Notes: generated by a model from the sequence alone, not told the origin. 64,000 nt of DNA from Chitinophaga sp. LS1 (GCF_034274695.1 NZ_CP128362.1:806001-870000), one strand, 5' to 3'. Counted from the first letter of the stretch, positions 52,773-62,418 are shown. A program made the numbers and translations.

Positions 52773-53165
52773 TTACAATCATTTTGATTAAAATTACTAA
52801 CCGGTGGAATCAGTAATAGAAGTACTCATATATAAGGCTAACGAGGTTCTTCTGGATAAATATAATAGAATTCAGGCAAAAGGTCAATGTAAAACGGATC
52901 AAATTTGAAAATGATTATTTTAAACATATAATTTTCGCACTACCTATTATCCTGGTTAAGTTGCAAAAAATAATAAATCTTTTATATTACATTATGGCAA
53001 GAAAAGCAATATAGTATCATTGAGTATTTATACACTATAATGGTCCGGTCTTTCAGCTATTGCTATGCATATCAGTTAAATCCCCCAAGCTCAACGGAAT
53101 AAGGAGCAGTAACATTCCTACGTACAGGGTGTTACTGTTTCCTTACTTTTTCCAGGAAATCCAAC
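52773..53165. other. Intergenic, 393 bp, no gene seen
   Basis: AT-rich DNA following the helicase relic. It holds scattered short frames and no clear repeat or IS end. The kinase gene ends at 53166. Confidence 0.4.
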
Positions 53166-54812
53166 TCACGATTTAAACCAACTTTGAACCCAGGCACCAA
53201 CAAATCCGCCCACAATTACCCCAATGAACCAAAGTTTCCCCTCTGATGCAGCACCGAATACAATTAATCCCAAAAATGCAAATATTATTGGAACGATACA
53301 CCCATTGTTATTGCTATTATTAGTCGAACTAGCACTGCTATAGGTAGTAGCTGGCGGTTTATAAGTTGTTGCCGGCTGTGTAGCTACCGGCTTTGGCGGT
53401 GGCGTTACGATCGGTTTAGGCGGCGTGTAAACAGTCTTATCTTTATAAAGCGAATTAAAAACATCCGCTTCCTTGTCAATAACCCTCCTAGGTTGTGGTG
53501 GGGTTGGAACAGCAGTACCTATAGGCTGCTGCCTCAGTCTTTGATTGACTTCACCTTCATTTGCCAATATTTGAATTTGTGTCGGCTGTTCAATAATCAT
53601 TTGTGGGTTACCATTATAACTAGTAATTACCCCTGTCACACTTACATACTTCCCAACCAAAGATACCGGTGACATTCCCTTTGCTGTAAGGGTTGCAATT
53701 CCCTCCTGCCAGATGACAAGTGTAAATGTCTGATGTGGAAAAGGTCCAAAATTGAGAAACATATAAGGCGCCCCAAGGGAAGTTGAACCTAAATATTTCC
53801 CTGATATCTTTCCAACAACTTCAATCTTTTCGCCAAAATGTTCCAGCAGGCTACCTTTTTTAGCAGCATCAATAATTTCGTATTGGCTTCTTGTAATGTT
53901 AATTGTTCCAACCGAACTTTTATTATAGCTGAAATTACCGGAAAGAAAGTCCTGCAATGAAGGAACCTGACCAATATCTAAATAGCAACAACCGATCAGC
54001 CGTTCAACTAAGGTTTTAATTTCAGGGATGGATAATAAATCCTGAATAAGAGCAGACTGCTGAAGGTCGGCATAGTCCTGACTGCGGAATAAAATATTTT
54101 CTCCATTTTCGTATTTACTCCAGAGAGAGGGCTTTAAAGAAATTGCTTTCAACCCGATGTAAATAACAATCGCGGAAAACCTATCTATATATTGATTATA
54201 ATGCAAGGCAGAACGACCTGGATGCTGATAATTTATATGCCCGATTTCGTTTGTCCTTAGCGACGCCAGTTCCGGAAAATACATGCCATCATAATCAATC
54301 AAATGGAGTTTATCATTCTTAACTAAAATGTTTCCATGTTGCAGGTCACCATGTGCAATGCCAAATCTTTCCAGTTCACTGATCAGTTGAACAAAATCGG
54401 AGAGAAGCCTTTCTACTTTAGCTCTTTGATTATATGCTTTATCCAGATATATGTTTAATGGCTCACCTTCCAGCCAACTCATTTTGATAATTGGATAACC
54501 CTTACCATTTATTTTTATTCCCTCAGACAAATATCTGGCATCCACAAAATAAGAAGACGGGCTTTTCGACAGGAAATTCCCAATAGATTGATAACGCCGC
54601 TGCAGGTCTTGCATATCTCTGTGGAAACACCTTACTGCCCACGCTCCCTGATGATTTGATAATTTGTAAGTGATCGTAGAACCACCTGAGTAGGGTTTAG
54701 GTAATCCCAGGGGTGTAGTTTCTACCGAACCATTTTTAAGGTCGGTATCAGTAAATGCAATTCGTGGGTTTTGAATTGCTACATTATATTCATCTCCTCT
54801 TGGAAGCATCAC
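53166..54812 (-). CDS. Protein kinase with OB-fold and membrane tail (TerY-P triad kinase)
   Basis: The 548-residue protein is a Ser/Thr-type kinase without a standard glycine loop; PYSGGSTITYKLSN may serve. The catalytic loop is GIAHGDLQHGNILV (151-164) and the DFG-equivalent LIDYDGMYFP (171-180). Residues 310-420 contain an OB-fold (VVGKISGKYLGSTSLGAPYMFLNFG). A Pro/Thr-rich linker leads to two C-terminal helices (GCIVPIIFAFLGLIVFGAA, WFIGVIVGGFVGAW). The start overlaps the phosphatase gene stop by 4 bp. Kinases of this sort partner VWA and PP2C proteins. Confidence 0.85.
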   Translation of the reverse strand: MMLPRGDEYNVAIQNPRIAFTDTDLKNGSVETTPLGLPKPYSGGSTITYKLSNHQGAWAVRCFHRDMQDLQRRYQSIGNFLSKSPSSYFVDARYLSEGIKINGKGYPIIKMSWLEGEPLNIYLDKAYNQRAKVERLLSDFVQLISELERFGIAHGDLQHGNILVKNDKLHLIDYDGMYFPELASLRTNEIGHINYQHPGRSALHYNQYIDRFSAIVIYIGLKAISLKPSLWSKYENGENILFRSQDYADLQQSALIQDLLSIPEIKTLVERLIGCCYLDIGQVPSLQDFLSGNFSYNKSSVGTINITRSQYEIIDAAKKGSLLEHFGEKIEVVGKISGKYLGSTSLGAPYMFLNFGPFPHQTFTLVIWQEGIATLTAKGMSPVSLVGKYVSVTGVITSYNGNPQMIIEQPTQIQILANEGEVNQRLRQQPIGTAVPTPPQPRRVIDKEADVFNSLYKDKTVYTPPKPIVTPPPKPVATQPATTYKPPATTYSSASSTNNSNNNGCIVPIIFAFLGLIVFGAASEGKLWFIGVIVGGFVGAWVQSWFKS

Positions 54813-55558
54813 TCAAATTTTATCATTAAAAGTGTGACGTCATCATTTTTAATGCTCCTTGTCGCCCGTTGTTTGTTCAACCATTCTTCAAATGGCTTTT
54901 CATCCTGTTTTTCAAATTGGTCAATCAACCTTTTCTTCAATTTTTGATGACGATTTTTCTGTTTTAAAATCCACGCTGCCATAGCATCTGTTGCCAACAG
55001 CATAATATCACCTGGTAAGATATTGTCGTTATGGTAAATGACATTTTTCTCTAAATCAGTTTGATATTTATCATTGCTTGCAATCAAATTGGGTGTGTTA
55101 TTAAAATCTTCAACAGATGAAACAGGAAACGAAAAATGCAATTCATCATTTCTTATTAGAAAAAGCGTACAATCACCAATGGCTATCACTTCAAAAGACA
55201 TTTCCTCCCTATCTATAGTCAAGCCAAGAAAGGTTGCAAATGCTCCATTTTCAGCTTTTTGTTGCGCATACCATGGCAATTCAATGGCGTTAACCATCGA
55301 TTGCCAGTTTTCAGCAATTGCTTTTATCGTATCAGGTAAACGAATTTTGTCAAAGGGCTTATCCTTATATGCACTTACCAGTAAGTCTGACCATTCTTTT
55401 GAGAAAGAAGATTCTGTGGCTCCGTCAGCAATAGCAAACCGGATAAGTGTGTCTGATCTAGTTTCTAATTTTCCCGGCTCCAGAATGTTGTCCTCGTTTT
55501 CATCTGGTGAATTTCCGAGCTTAGGTAAGGATATACTTTTGAAATGACATTGCAGCAT
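54809..55558 (-). CDS. PP2C-family protein phosphatase
   Basis: The 249-residue protein has the PP2C metal-site motifs: NSPDENEDN at the N-terminus, FAIADGATESS, DIMLLATDAMAAWI and DDVTLLMIKFE at the C-terminus. It is presumably Mn/Mg-dependent and opposes the kinase encoded after it. Start and stop overlap the neighbours by 1-4 bp, so the three are co-translated. Confidence 0.88.
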   Translation of the reverse strand: MLQCHFKSISLPKLGNSPDENEDNILEPGKLETRSDTLIRFAIADGATESSFSKEWSDLLVSAYKDKPFDKIRLPDTIKAIAENWQSMVNAIELPWYAQQKAENGAFATFLGLTIDREEMSFEVIAIGDCTLFLIRNDELHFSFPVSSVEDFNNTPNLIASNDKYQTDLEKNVIYHNDNILPGDIMLLATDAMAAWILKQKNRHQKLKKRLIDQFEKQDEKPFEEWLNKQRATRSIKNDDVTLLMIKFE

Positions 55559-56400
55559 TATCTTAATTGTAAGCTCGGTCTTGTCCCAATTTCTATGGCT
55601 GTAATGATTAAATCAATATCTCCATTCAGAACAAATGCTTTTGCTCCATCCGATAAATTCAGCCCAAACTCCTTTCCTGCAACATTTCGCATAAAATCGG
55701 GCAAAGCAGAAGCCCCATTAAAAAGCATCTCAGCATATTGGTCTGGCAATTGAGCTTCTGGCCCCGGAAATGAAATTGGGTTGGTGCTTCTTGCATGGGT
55801 GTGCAGATTGAACAAAATCACATTTCCATCATTTGATGTTTGAGCAGTCAATTTTTTCATTTCATCAGTTGGGTTACCGTCTGTGCTCTCTCCGTCTGTT
55901 ATATGAATTACAACAGGTGGAAAGCAATGAGGATGTTCTCTTAACCAACCTGAAATAATGATGTTAGCTTGCCTAAATGCTTCAGTCATGGGTGTTCCAC
56001 CATTTGCAGTTGGATCAAACCAAATTGGGAACTTAACCGTCGTGTCAATTAAGCCACCTGCACCATCTGAAACTTTTTTAGTTCGTTCTTCAATTCGTGC
56101 CGGGTTATTAGCGATGGCAGAAACAGGGACCAGTTTTTTTCCTGCCAGATTGCCACTGAAAGCTGCACCCACTCCATTTGCACCATAGCCAATTACGCCA
56201 ACATGATAATAATCCCGAACGCCCTCTGACTTAGCACACTTTATTACAAGCTGTTGCAACATTCTGTTGATTACGTCTGAAAGTGCTTCTGATTTGGGTT
56301 TTCCGATACTAACGTATTTGTCGGACATAGAACCTGACTGGTCTATGATGAAAAGAAAGCAACTTGGGTTGTTTCTGCTGATTTCTGCTTTATATGCCAT
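55558..56400 (-). CDS. TerY-like VWA-domain protein
   Basis: The 280-residue protein has a VWA domain with an intact MIDAS: FLFIIDQSGSM (Asp20, Ser22, Ser24), the Thr in GGTPMTEA, and ITDGESTD. There is no signal peptide, so it is cytoplasmic. In TerY-P triads the VWA protein is thought to be regulated by phosphorylation and to act as a metal-dependent scaffold. No TerD-like or TerB gene is present in this window. Confidence 0.88.
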   Translation of the reverse strand: MAYKAEISRNNPSCFLFIIDQSGSMSDKYVSIGKPKSEALSDVINRMLQQLVIKCAKSEGVRDYYHVGVIGYGANGVGAAFSGNLAGKKLVPVSAIANNPARIEERTKKVSDGAGGLIDTTVKFPIWFDPTANGGTPMTEAFRQANIIISGWLREHPHCFPPVVIHITDGESTDGNPTDEMKKLTAQTSNDGNVILFNLHTHARSTNPISFPGPEAQLPDQYAEMLFNGASALPDFMRNVAGKEFGLNLSDGAKAFVLNGDIDLIITAIEIGTRPSLQLR

Positions 56401-56589
56401 TTTGAGTTAATGTTTATGGTAATAGGCTGATAACATCAATATTCATATCGAGGAATTGTCAACAATGCCCTTAAATATAGTAAAATTATCATAAATAGAA
56501 AAACCTCTCCCAATTTCTACTCCAATAAAATTTAAAGATTGATTGAAGTAGAAATTGACCAATACCAACTAGTTGGTATTTTGAAAATA

Positions 56590-57921
56590 CTACCATTCTT
56601 CAAATCTCTTATTCTCAAAAATATTTTTTAATAAAAGAAACAATCTTTCCCTAACCGGCATATTCAGATCATATCCCAGAGAGTTCAGTATCCTAACCAC
56701 AGCAGATAACAACCTGATAATACTCTCAATGTAAAATACCATCTCTCTATCTTCATCTGTCTTTTCTGATTTATTGACAACACTCGTTACATAAGGAGAT
56801 ATCCATTCCCGTTCAAACAAAAACTGATGAATATGCTGATCCCTCAATAATTGCTGATTATCAAATGAAACCCACTTCCGTTTTATTGTAGAATCAATAC
56901 TTCTACAATACACATCTACCACAGACGATGACATGTCATTCGGAATCTCATGCATCACATAGTAAGAAACAATTGGTTCCAGAGAGTCCATCCAGTTTTG
57001 AGCGAAATAAAAATAAGTATTATCCGGAAGCCGGCAGGAAGAATACAACTTTTTCAAATACCTGTCAGGAGGAAGGCCCAATACATAATAAGGGTTGAAA
57101 GGGTCCTTATCCTTAAACCTTAAAATCAGATATTCCTGTGCTGCGATCTGGGCTGGGGCATACATTTTTTGTAAGAGTGTTGCTCGTTCTGTATTAATAA
57201 TATTTTCTAATGATTGTAATTCATTGCCTGAAAGATTTACAAGTTTTAATAAAAGCAACGTAGCCGGATCCCCTGATTCATCCTGTAAAGGAACACCATC
57301 CTTTCTTAACCTTTCATATAATCCCCCGCCGGAATAACTATAGGATAATAATGCCAGCATATCACGGGGTATTTCCCAATCTCTTACACTATATCCTCTT
57401 ATGCTTCTATCATTACGGGCGTAATCCTGAGTTCTTTGAAATAGCACACTGGCCTCATTTCTCCACATCCTCCACATATCTTCCGCTTTTTTAACAGTCT
57501 TACTTTGCTCGATTTTTTTCAGGCTCAATATCTCCACAAAAGTATCCGAAAGTGTTTCATCGGTGGCATCAGGCAGTACCCTCCTCCAGTTATCAATATT
57601 TAACTTCACCGTTTCCCGAACATTGGTTGGCTCCATGGCAAGTTCCAGATCTCTTAAAACAAGGCTCGACACCTTATGTAACCGACCTATATAAAGCAAT
57701 GCAGTCCAGTAGTACGTGACACATTTATGCACACGGTGATAAAGAAACTCATAAAATATATGCTGACGTCGATCATATTTTTCATTCTCCGCATGCTCCC
57801 TTTGAGTATACAGAAAAATCCACTTTGTTAGATAATCCTTTCTTATATGTTCAGGAAGAAGTCCCTGAAGGGATGCGGAAAATGAATTCTCGACAGTACT
57901 ATTTAAATTTACTTTTTCCAT
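56590..57921 (-). CDS. Hypothetical helical protein, third gene of an unknown operon
   Basis: I use the ATG at 57921 (MEKVNLNSTVENSFSASLQG); an ATG at 57972 would overlap the upstream gene by 29 bp and is possible. The protein (about 443 residues) is all-helical in appearance, with YHRVHKCVTYYWTALLYIG, VRETVKLNIDNWRRVLPDAT and IESIIRLLSAVVRILNSLGYDL. It lacks membrane segments. No family recognised. It may be an effector or adaptor of the three-gene operon. Confidence 0.6.
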   Translation of the reverse strand: MEKVNLNSTVENSFSASLQGLLPEHIRKDYLTKWIFLYTQREHAENEKYDRRQHIFYEFLYHRVHKCVTYYWTALLYIGRLHKVSSLVLRDLELAMEPTNVRETVKLNIDNWRRVLPDATDETLSDTFVEILSLKKIEQSKTVKKAEDMWRMWRNEASVLFQRTQDYARNDRSIRGYSVRDWEIPRDMLALLSYSYSGGGLYERLRKDGVPLQDESGDPATLLLLKLVNLSGNELQSLENIINTERATLLQKMYAPAQIAAQEYLILRFKDKDPFNPYYVLGLPPDRYLKKLYSSCRLPDNTYFYFAQNWMDSLEPIVSYYVMHEIPNDMSSSVVDVYCRSIDSTIKRKWVSFDNQQLLRDQHIHQFLFEREWISPYVTSVVNKSEKTDEDREMVFYIESIIRLLSAVVRILNSLGYDLNMPVRERLFLLLKNIFENKRFEEW

Positions 57922-57943
57922 AGTGCATGTTAGTAATGGGAAT

Positions 57944-58567
57944 TCAATAATATTTATACTCTTCAGATCCAAAGAACTTCCTGAAATAAGTCCTCAATTG
58001 CGAAATATCTGTAAAATTAGCTAACGGGTGCTTCCATATTACTTTTTCGTCAAGGTCCTTAAAGAAAATAAGACAGGGTACCTCGCTATATTCCATATTG
58101 AAATAGCGAATTACATCATATGCATCAGACCTGTTATACAACATATTAAAGTCAGGATTTAATAAACGTCCCCCATTTACCCGGACATTGTCACCTATTA
58201 CTATTATTGAATTGTCGACATTTTCTACCAGCTTTTGTATATCTCCTGGTTGGAGTGTCCTACCTGGTTGGGTAAAACAACCATCTGGCGGGGTCGTCGC
58301 ATTACTACCGTCATTATAGAAGCAATCTCTCCAGGGGTGATTTATCTTCTGAGTATAATCCAGCCACCTTACTGTAGGTGGCTCGATCAGAAAAATTGCA
58401 CAGTCATTTCCCGATATATTATCCAGGTCGTAAATTCCTTCTTCCATATATCGAACCAACACCTCATCACAACCAGTATATAACAGAAAGCCGTACAATT
58501 TAAATCTGTTCCTTTCAATACTCAGCCATTTAATCTTTACCTCCTCTATTCCTTTTACAGGCATCAT
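57944..58567 (-). CDS. Hypothetical protein, perhaps thioredoxin-like fold, 207 aa
   Basis: Soluble protein with alternating strands and helices: NRFKLYGFLLYTGCDEVLVRY, NDCAIFLIEPPTVRWLDY, NSIIVIGDNVRVNGG. The end (YSEVPCLIFFKDLDEKVIWKHPLA) resembles the cis-proline half of a thioredoxin fold, but there is no CxxC. No family recognised. It sits 10 bp after the small gene and 22 bp before the helical protein. Confidence 0.6.
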   Translation of the reverse strand: MMPVKGIEEVKIKWLSIERNRFKLYGFLLYTGCDEVLVRYMEEGIYDLDNISGNDCAIFLIEPPTVRWLDYTQKINHPWRDCFYNDGSNATTPPDGCFTQPGRTLQPGDIQKLVENVDNSIIVIGDNVRVNGGRLLNPDFNMLYNRSDAYDVIRYFNMEYSEVPCLIFFKDLDEKVIWKHPLANFTDISQLRTYFRKFFGSEEYKYY

Positions 58568-58577
58568 AAATATTGAG

Positions 58578-58997
58578 TTAAATAGAAATTCCTAACAACT
58601 TAGTGATTGTTGTTATAAAAGGGTATACCCTGGTACCTACCTCTGTTACTTTGGAGGTAATGTCCAGAATATCTTTTAGCCTATCTGTGAATCTTTTTTT
58701 AGGTTGCGCGGGATTATCTGCTATTTCTTTTGCCATTTTCTTTGCCTGGCTCACTGCAGGGATAAGCGAGGTATCCCTCACCTCTTCATGCTCATCGGGA
58801 AGTTCTTTTATAATTGTCTGCAACTTATTCATCTCTTCAATCACCTGTTTCCACACCTGATCATTTGAATTTATTTCAGACTCGATTACATTCGACAATC
58901 GTACAGAGGCCTGTACATAATTATTATTTCCAAGAACGACGGTTGAATTATGAACACCTGAAATATTTATACTAGTACTACGATGCTGATTTTCCAT
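58578..58997 (-). CDS. Small protein with N-terminal beta motif and hydrophobic C-terminus, 139 aa
   Basis: Residues 8-27 (SINISGVHNSTVVLGNNNYV) form a short repetitive beta motif like that of the GIT protein at 49655. A long amphipathic helix region follows (NDQVWKQVIEEMNKLQTIIKEL), and the C-terminus is hydrophobic (VGTRVYPFITTITKLLGISI). It might insert in or press against a membrane. First gene of the operon. No family recognised. Confidence 0.6.
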   Translation of the reverse strand: MENQHRSTSINISGVHNSTVVLGNNNYVQASVRLSNVIESEINSNDQVWKQVIEEMNKLQTIIKELPDEHEEVRDTSLIPAVSQAKKMAKEIADNPAQPKKRFTDRLKDILDITSKVTEVGTRVYPFITTITKLLGISI

Positions 58998-59574
58998 TTT
59001 GATTAGTTTAATAATCAGAAAATATTACTGATCATAGTTGCCTAAAATATTTTTTTATAACATGGAATCTGTTGCCCCAAATGCTATTCTGATCGGCTTT
59101 ACATTCAATAAGGAAATAATATAAACTAATCTGGTATGCATAGTTCGATAATGCTTCCTGACTTCTATAGCAACAATTAATCAACCGGTCTCAATGAAAA
59201 TTCGTTATAAGATTATTCAGGTATTTTTTCGGACACTTGTATTTTTTATTACTTATTCTAATATGGGGGTTTCTCGAAATATTCTACTTAACAGGAGTTT
59301 GAATTTATTTCCTACACCGTATTCATACTTTCAAGAAATTTAAACATTCTGGTCACCCATTGCTTATATTCATTTGCCGAATCTATGTCTTTCATAACAA
59401 ACTTGCTATTTTCAATTTGGTTATAAAACACATTTCAAAACTTCCCCCGAATAAATAACTATGCTAAGTGTAAGCGGAAATAAAACCAGATGTACACCTA
59501 TTTATCATGGAAAAACGCTATCTCCAAAGTAATCTATCAATTTGATATTTAATTTCACCTAAATACTAGTAAAG
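58998..59574. other. Intergenic, 577 bp, no gene seen
   Basis: AT-rich region between the unknown operon (minus) and the split membrane-protein gene (plus). No reading frame over 40 codons looks coding and no repeat is obvious. Confidence 0.4.
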
Positions 59575-59632
59575 ATGGTAGTCCCTCATAATATTCCACC
59601 GCAGGCTATACGACAAAACAAAATTTATTTTA

Positions 59633-60605
59633 TAGAATTACCCATTTACGGGTCGTTACGCAAATATACGGCGTAGTGCTATCATAGCTTTATAAAAAAA
59701 ACTATGTTTAGGGGCGTCACAATTGAAAGTTTTAAAAGACATTTTCCAGATGCAGAATCGTGTTTACAATACCTTGCAGAGTTGAAGTGGCAGCAAGGGT
59801 TTCGTTGTAAGAAGTGTGGTGGAGAAATGTGGTGGAAAGGTAAAAGGTGGCTTGATAGACGTTGTCACGCTTGCAATTATAATGAGTCCCCCACAGCAGG
59901 GACATTGTTTCATAAAGTAAAATTCAGTTTGCTGACAGCTTTTCAGATTTGTTTCCGTTTGAGTGTAAGTAAAAAGGGGATGTCAAGTTGCGAAATAAGC
60001 AGGGAATATGGCATCCGTCAAACAAGTGCCTGGTATTTTAAGCGCAAAGTGCAGGAGGGCATGCAAAGTAGTGAACAGTTTCCATTACAAGGTCGTGTAG
60101 AGGTAGATGAATTTGTGATTGGTGGCAAGGAGGAAGGGAATCAAGGTCGGGCTAAAGGAGATCGAAAAATTATCCTGATAGCAGTTGAAAAAGTATGCCG
60201 AAATAGAAAGACTGGCAGAGCGTATGCCCAATGCATAGAGAATTACAGCTCTACATCGTTTCAGCCATTTATGGAAAAACACATCGATAAAAAATCACGG
60301 GTAGTGACAGATGGCTGGACAGCTTATGCTCCACTAAAGACTATATTTCCACGGTTGGAGCAAGTAGAATCTGGTAATGGCAAAAATTTCCCTCATTTAC
60401 ATACTCATATCATGAATTTTAAAGGTTGGTTAAGAGGCATTCATCATCGTGTTTCTGAAAATCATATGCAGGCATACTTAAATGAATTTCATTTCCGATT
60501 TAACAGAAGAAATCATTTGGGCAGTATAATGCACAAACTTTTATCCAGGATGGTTGCTGCTGCTCCTTTATTTTTAACTTTACGAGAGCTAAATGGGTAA
60601 TTCTA
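59633..60605 (+). mobile_element. IS1595-family insertion sequence with 8-bp target duplication
   Basis: The left end TAGAATTACCCATTTA (59633) and right end TAAATGGGTAATTCTA (to 60605) are perfect inverted repeats of 16 bp. TTATTTTA flanks both ends (59625-59632, 60606-60613). The 973-bp element holds one intact transposase. The 8-bp duplication is characteristic of IS1595. Confidence 0.93.
59704..60600 (+). CDS. IS1595-family transposase
   Basis: The 298-residue protein has an N-terminal zinc ribbon (CKKCGGEMWWKG, DRRCHACNYNESPTAGTLFHKV) and the ISXO2/DDE core with GRVEVDEFVIGGKEEG (first Asp), VTDGWTAYAPL (second Asp) and HTHIMNFKGWLRGIHHRVSENHMQAYLNEFHFRFNRR. Length and motifs are normal for IS1595. 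It is intact and the element may be mobile. Confidence 0.95.
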   Translation: MFRGVTIESFKRHFPDAESCLQYLAELKWQQGFRCKKCGGEMWWKGKRWLDRRCHACNYNESPTAGTLFHKVKFSLLTAFQICFRLSVSKKGMSSCEISREYGIRQTSAWYFKRKVQEGMQSSEQFPLQGRVEVDEFVIGGKEEGNQGRAKGDRKIILIAVEKVCRNRKTGRAYAQCIENYSSTSFQPFMEKHIDKKSRVVTDGWTAYAPLKTIFPRLEQVESGNGKNFPHLHTHIMNFKGWLRGIHHRVSENHMQAYLNEFHFRFNRRNHLGSIMHKLLSRMVAAAPLFLTLRELNG

Positions 60606-61302
60606 TTATTTTATAACTGCCATCATATCCTCTTTAATAATCTGGATCGTCTTTAAATCCTTTTATAAGTATCCATTTATTACCATGGACTCTTATATTT
60701 ACATAGCAGCTGCATTCCAAAATGCAAATGCTGGGCTCTGGCCAATTGGATATTCCAAATTCATTCACCTGGCTGGTCAAATCTCCCACTCTCCTACTTT
60801 ATTAGTTTCCTTACAATACCTAATTCTCCAAACTTCCTTACTTTATTTCTTTTTCACTATTCGAACTATTCTTAAATTGGGTAAATGGACTACCTTAATA
60901 CTTTTTATCTTTTTGTTCTTTAATCCTTTATTTATTTTTAGTTGTAACCATATCATGTCCGACATACTTTTCTGTAGTCTGACAATTTGCTGGATCTGCC
61001 AATTATTGTATATTATAAAACGTCCTCAGATTTACCTCATTTTTACCCAGGCTTTACTTATAGTAACCATATTTACTATTCGATATGCAGCACTGTTATT
61101 TCCAATTATCGGTATCATAGTTTTACTGATTAGCAAGTACTGGAACTGCTACATTTGCCAGGACACAAGATTAAGCTCTTTTCATAACTTTGGATACAAT
61201 GAGCAAACGAGTTTAGGGGGAAATGATATTGAACCTATCATATTTGTTCAATTTTAACAAAAATTGATAAGAAATAATTCTATTGAATACCAGTAACAGA
61301 AA

Positions 61303-61331
61303 AAGCGGGCATGCTTATCACACACCCGCTT
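61303..61331 (-). terminator. Hairpin terminator of small lipoprotein gene
   Basis: AAGCGGG (61303-61309) pairs with CCCGCTT (61325-61331) across a 15-nt loop; on the minus strand TTTTCTG follows. It lies 22 bp after the stop of the small lipoprotein gene. Confidence 0.5.
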
Positions 61332-61352
61332 AACAATTATTAAAAGACAGGA

Positions 61353-61508
61353 CTAACAATACGCTCCGATTGGCTTCTCATTTATAAAAAATATTGTGTC
61401 CATAGAATTCTGATCACTGGGTTCAGGTATGGTAATCCTGGGCACATTTGGAGGCACTGCAGAACATCCTGCTATAAGGATCAACAAAATCAAGCATAGC
61501 AATTTCAT
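61353..61508 (-). CDS. Small lipoprotein, 51 aa
   Basis: The minus strand from ATG 61508 reads MKLLCLILLILIAGCSAVP, a lipoprotein signal with lipobox LIAGC, then a 35-residue mature part ending NEKPIGAYC. It is a plausible expressed gene, followed by a terminator. Unknown function. Confidence 0.6.
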   Translation of the reverse strand: MKLLCLILLILIAGCSAVPPNVPRITIPEPSDQNSMDTIFFINEKPIGAYC

Positions 61509-61644
61509 AGCAAAATACAGTTCTGTAATGCCAAATTTACATACTGATATAGGTTTTCAATTAGGAGACAGCAACGCAAGCATACTATTTCCAAGAAAAG
61601 AATACTATATATTCAATTTTAACAATATCATGTTCTGATAAATA

Positions 61645-61745
61645 GGGAGTGTAAAATATTTTGTGTAAACTCCTTCCCCATTGTTTGAAACCCTGCCGGG
61701 ATGGGGAAGGGGGAATGGCGCGGCAGCAGCGCCTTCCCCGGTTTT
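61645..61745. other. Possible IS256-family end with GC-rich block
   Basis: GGGAGTGTAAAATATTTTGTGTAAACTCC (61645-61675, shown split: GGGAGTGTAAAAT and GTGTAAACTCC) looks like the terminal repeat of IS256-family elements, and it is followed by a GC-rich block (61676-61740) unlike its surroundings. No transposase is present. This is a weak call. Confidence 0.3.
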
Positions 61746-61838
61746 TAGGTCTATTGAGATAATTCACTACCATAGGCCATTAACACAGGAAATTTTACAG
61801 TCTCGATAAATAATTGATATATCACCTAATTACCACTC

Positions 61839-62105
61839 TTATGGACATATAGTCAACCTGGTGCCTGGATCTAAATGTACCAGCTTACTCCCATCTGAGT
61901 AATAAAAATTATTATTAAAAACAGTTGCACATCCTGATAGCCCAAATTGATAACAACATGGATATAAATGATAATTGCCATTCCAGGTATACACATAATA
62001 TGGTGGTATCCGTTTCTTCTTCGCCCAAACAGATTTAGCACCTATTGCACTTCCTATTCCGACAACCACTGAAAGAATTAATAATACAATTCTATTTTTT
62101 TTCAT
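61839..62105 (-). CDS. Small secreted protein, DUF6520-like, 88 aa
   Basis: The ATG at 62105 gives MKKNRIVLLILSVVVGIGSAIG, a signal peptide, then a mature domain with Cys in CCYQFGLSGC and a final TICP. Chitinophaga has many such DUF6520-like exported proteins. The longer frame to 62150 would hide the signal. Function unknown. Confidence 0.6.
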   Translation of the reverse strand: MKKNRIVLLILSVVVGIGSAIGAKSVWAKKKRIPPYYVYTWNGNYHLYPCCYQFGLSGCATVFNNNFYYSDGSKLVHLDPGTRLTICP

Positions 62106-62298
62106 AGTCGTAACATTTAAACTGGTAAAATAAATACACAATTCAACCAATAAATGAAAGCCATAAAATTGAGCGCCACTCTAAAAAATATTATGAAGGG
62201 AGAATAACAGAATTCCAAAAACGAAGCTGGAGATGTGATTATAAAAGAAAAACAATACAAGTTAACTCAATCCCCTGCAGCATCATTTCCAGTTCAAA

Positions 62299-62418
62299 TT
62301 AATTATAAATTTTAACCTGTGGCATAGGTCTACTGTAACTAAGGATAAAATCGTTATAACCTGTAGGCATCTTATGTGCAAGGTCAAACCCATTACCGAC
62401 GATAATCAATCGATTCAT
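62299..62418 (-). pseudogene. AbiH-like gene fragment
   Basis: The minus strand reads MNRLIIVGNGFDLAHKMPTG and YNDFILSY before a stop after 39 residues. IVGNGFDLAH followed by TGYNDF is the N-terminal signature of AbiH abortive-infection proteins, which are normally over 300 residues. The rest is gone, so this is a relic of a phage-defence gene. Confidence 0.65.

Larger units (their letters stand above)
59575..61257 (+). pseudogene. Polytopic membrane protein gene split by IS1595
   Basis: Before the element the frame from ATG 59575 reads MVVPHNIPPQAIRQNKIYF. Removing the element and one TTATTTTA copy rejoins it, in frame, to ITAIISSLIIWIVFKSF and then YPFITMDSYIYIAAAFQNAN. The rejoined protein has several helices and looks like the N-terminal third of a polytopic glycosyltransferase-like protein (the start TMDSxxYI resembles such families). 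It stops early after YNEQTSLGGNDIEPII, so a second lesion lies at the 3' side. Not functional. Confidence 0.7.
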
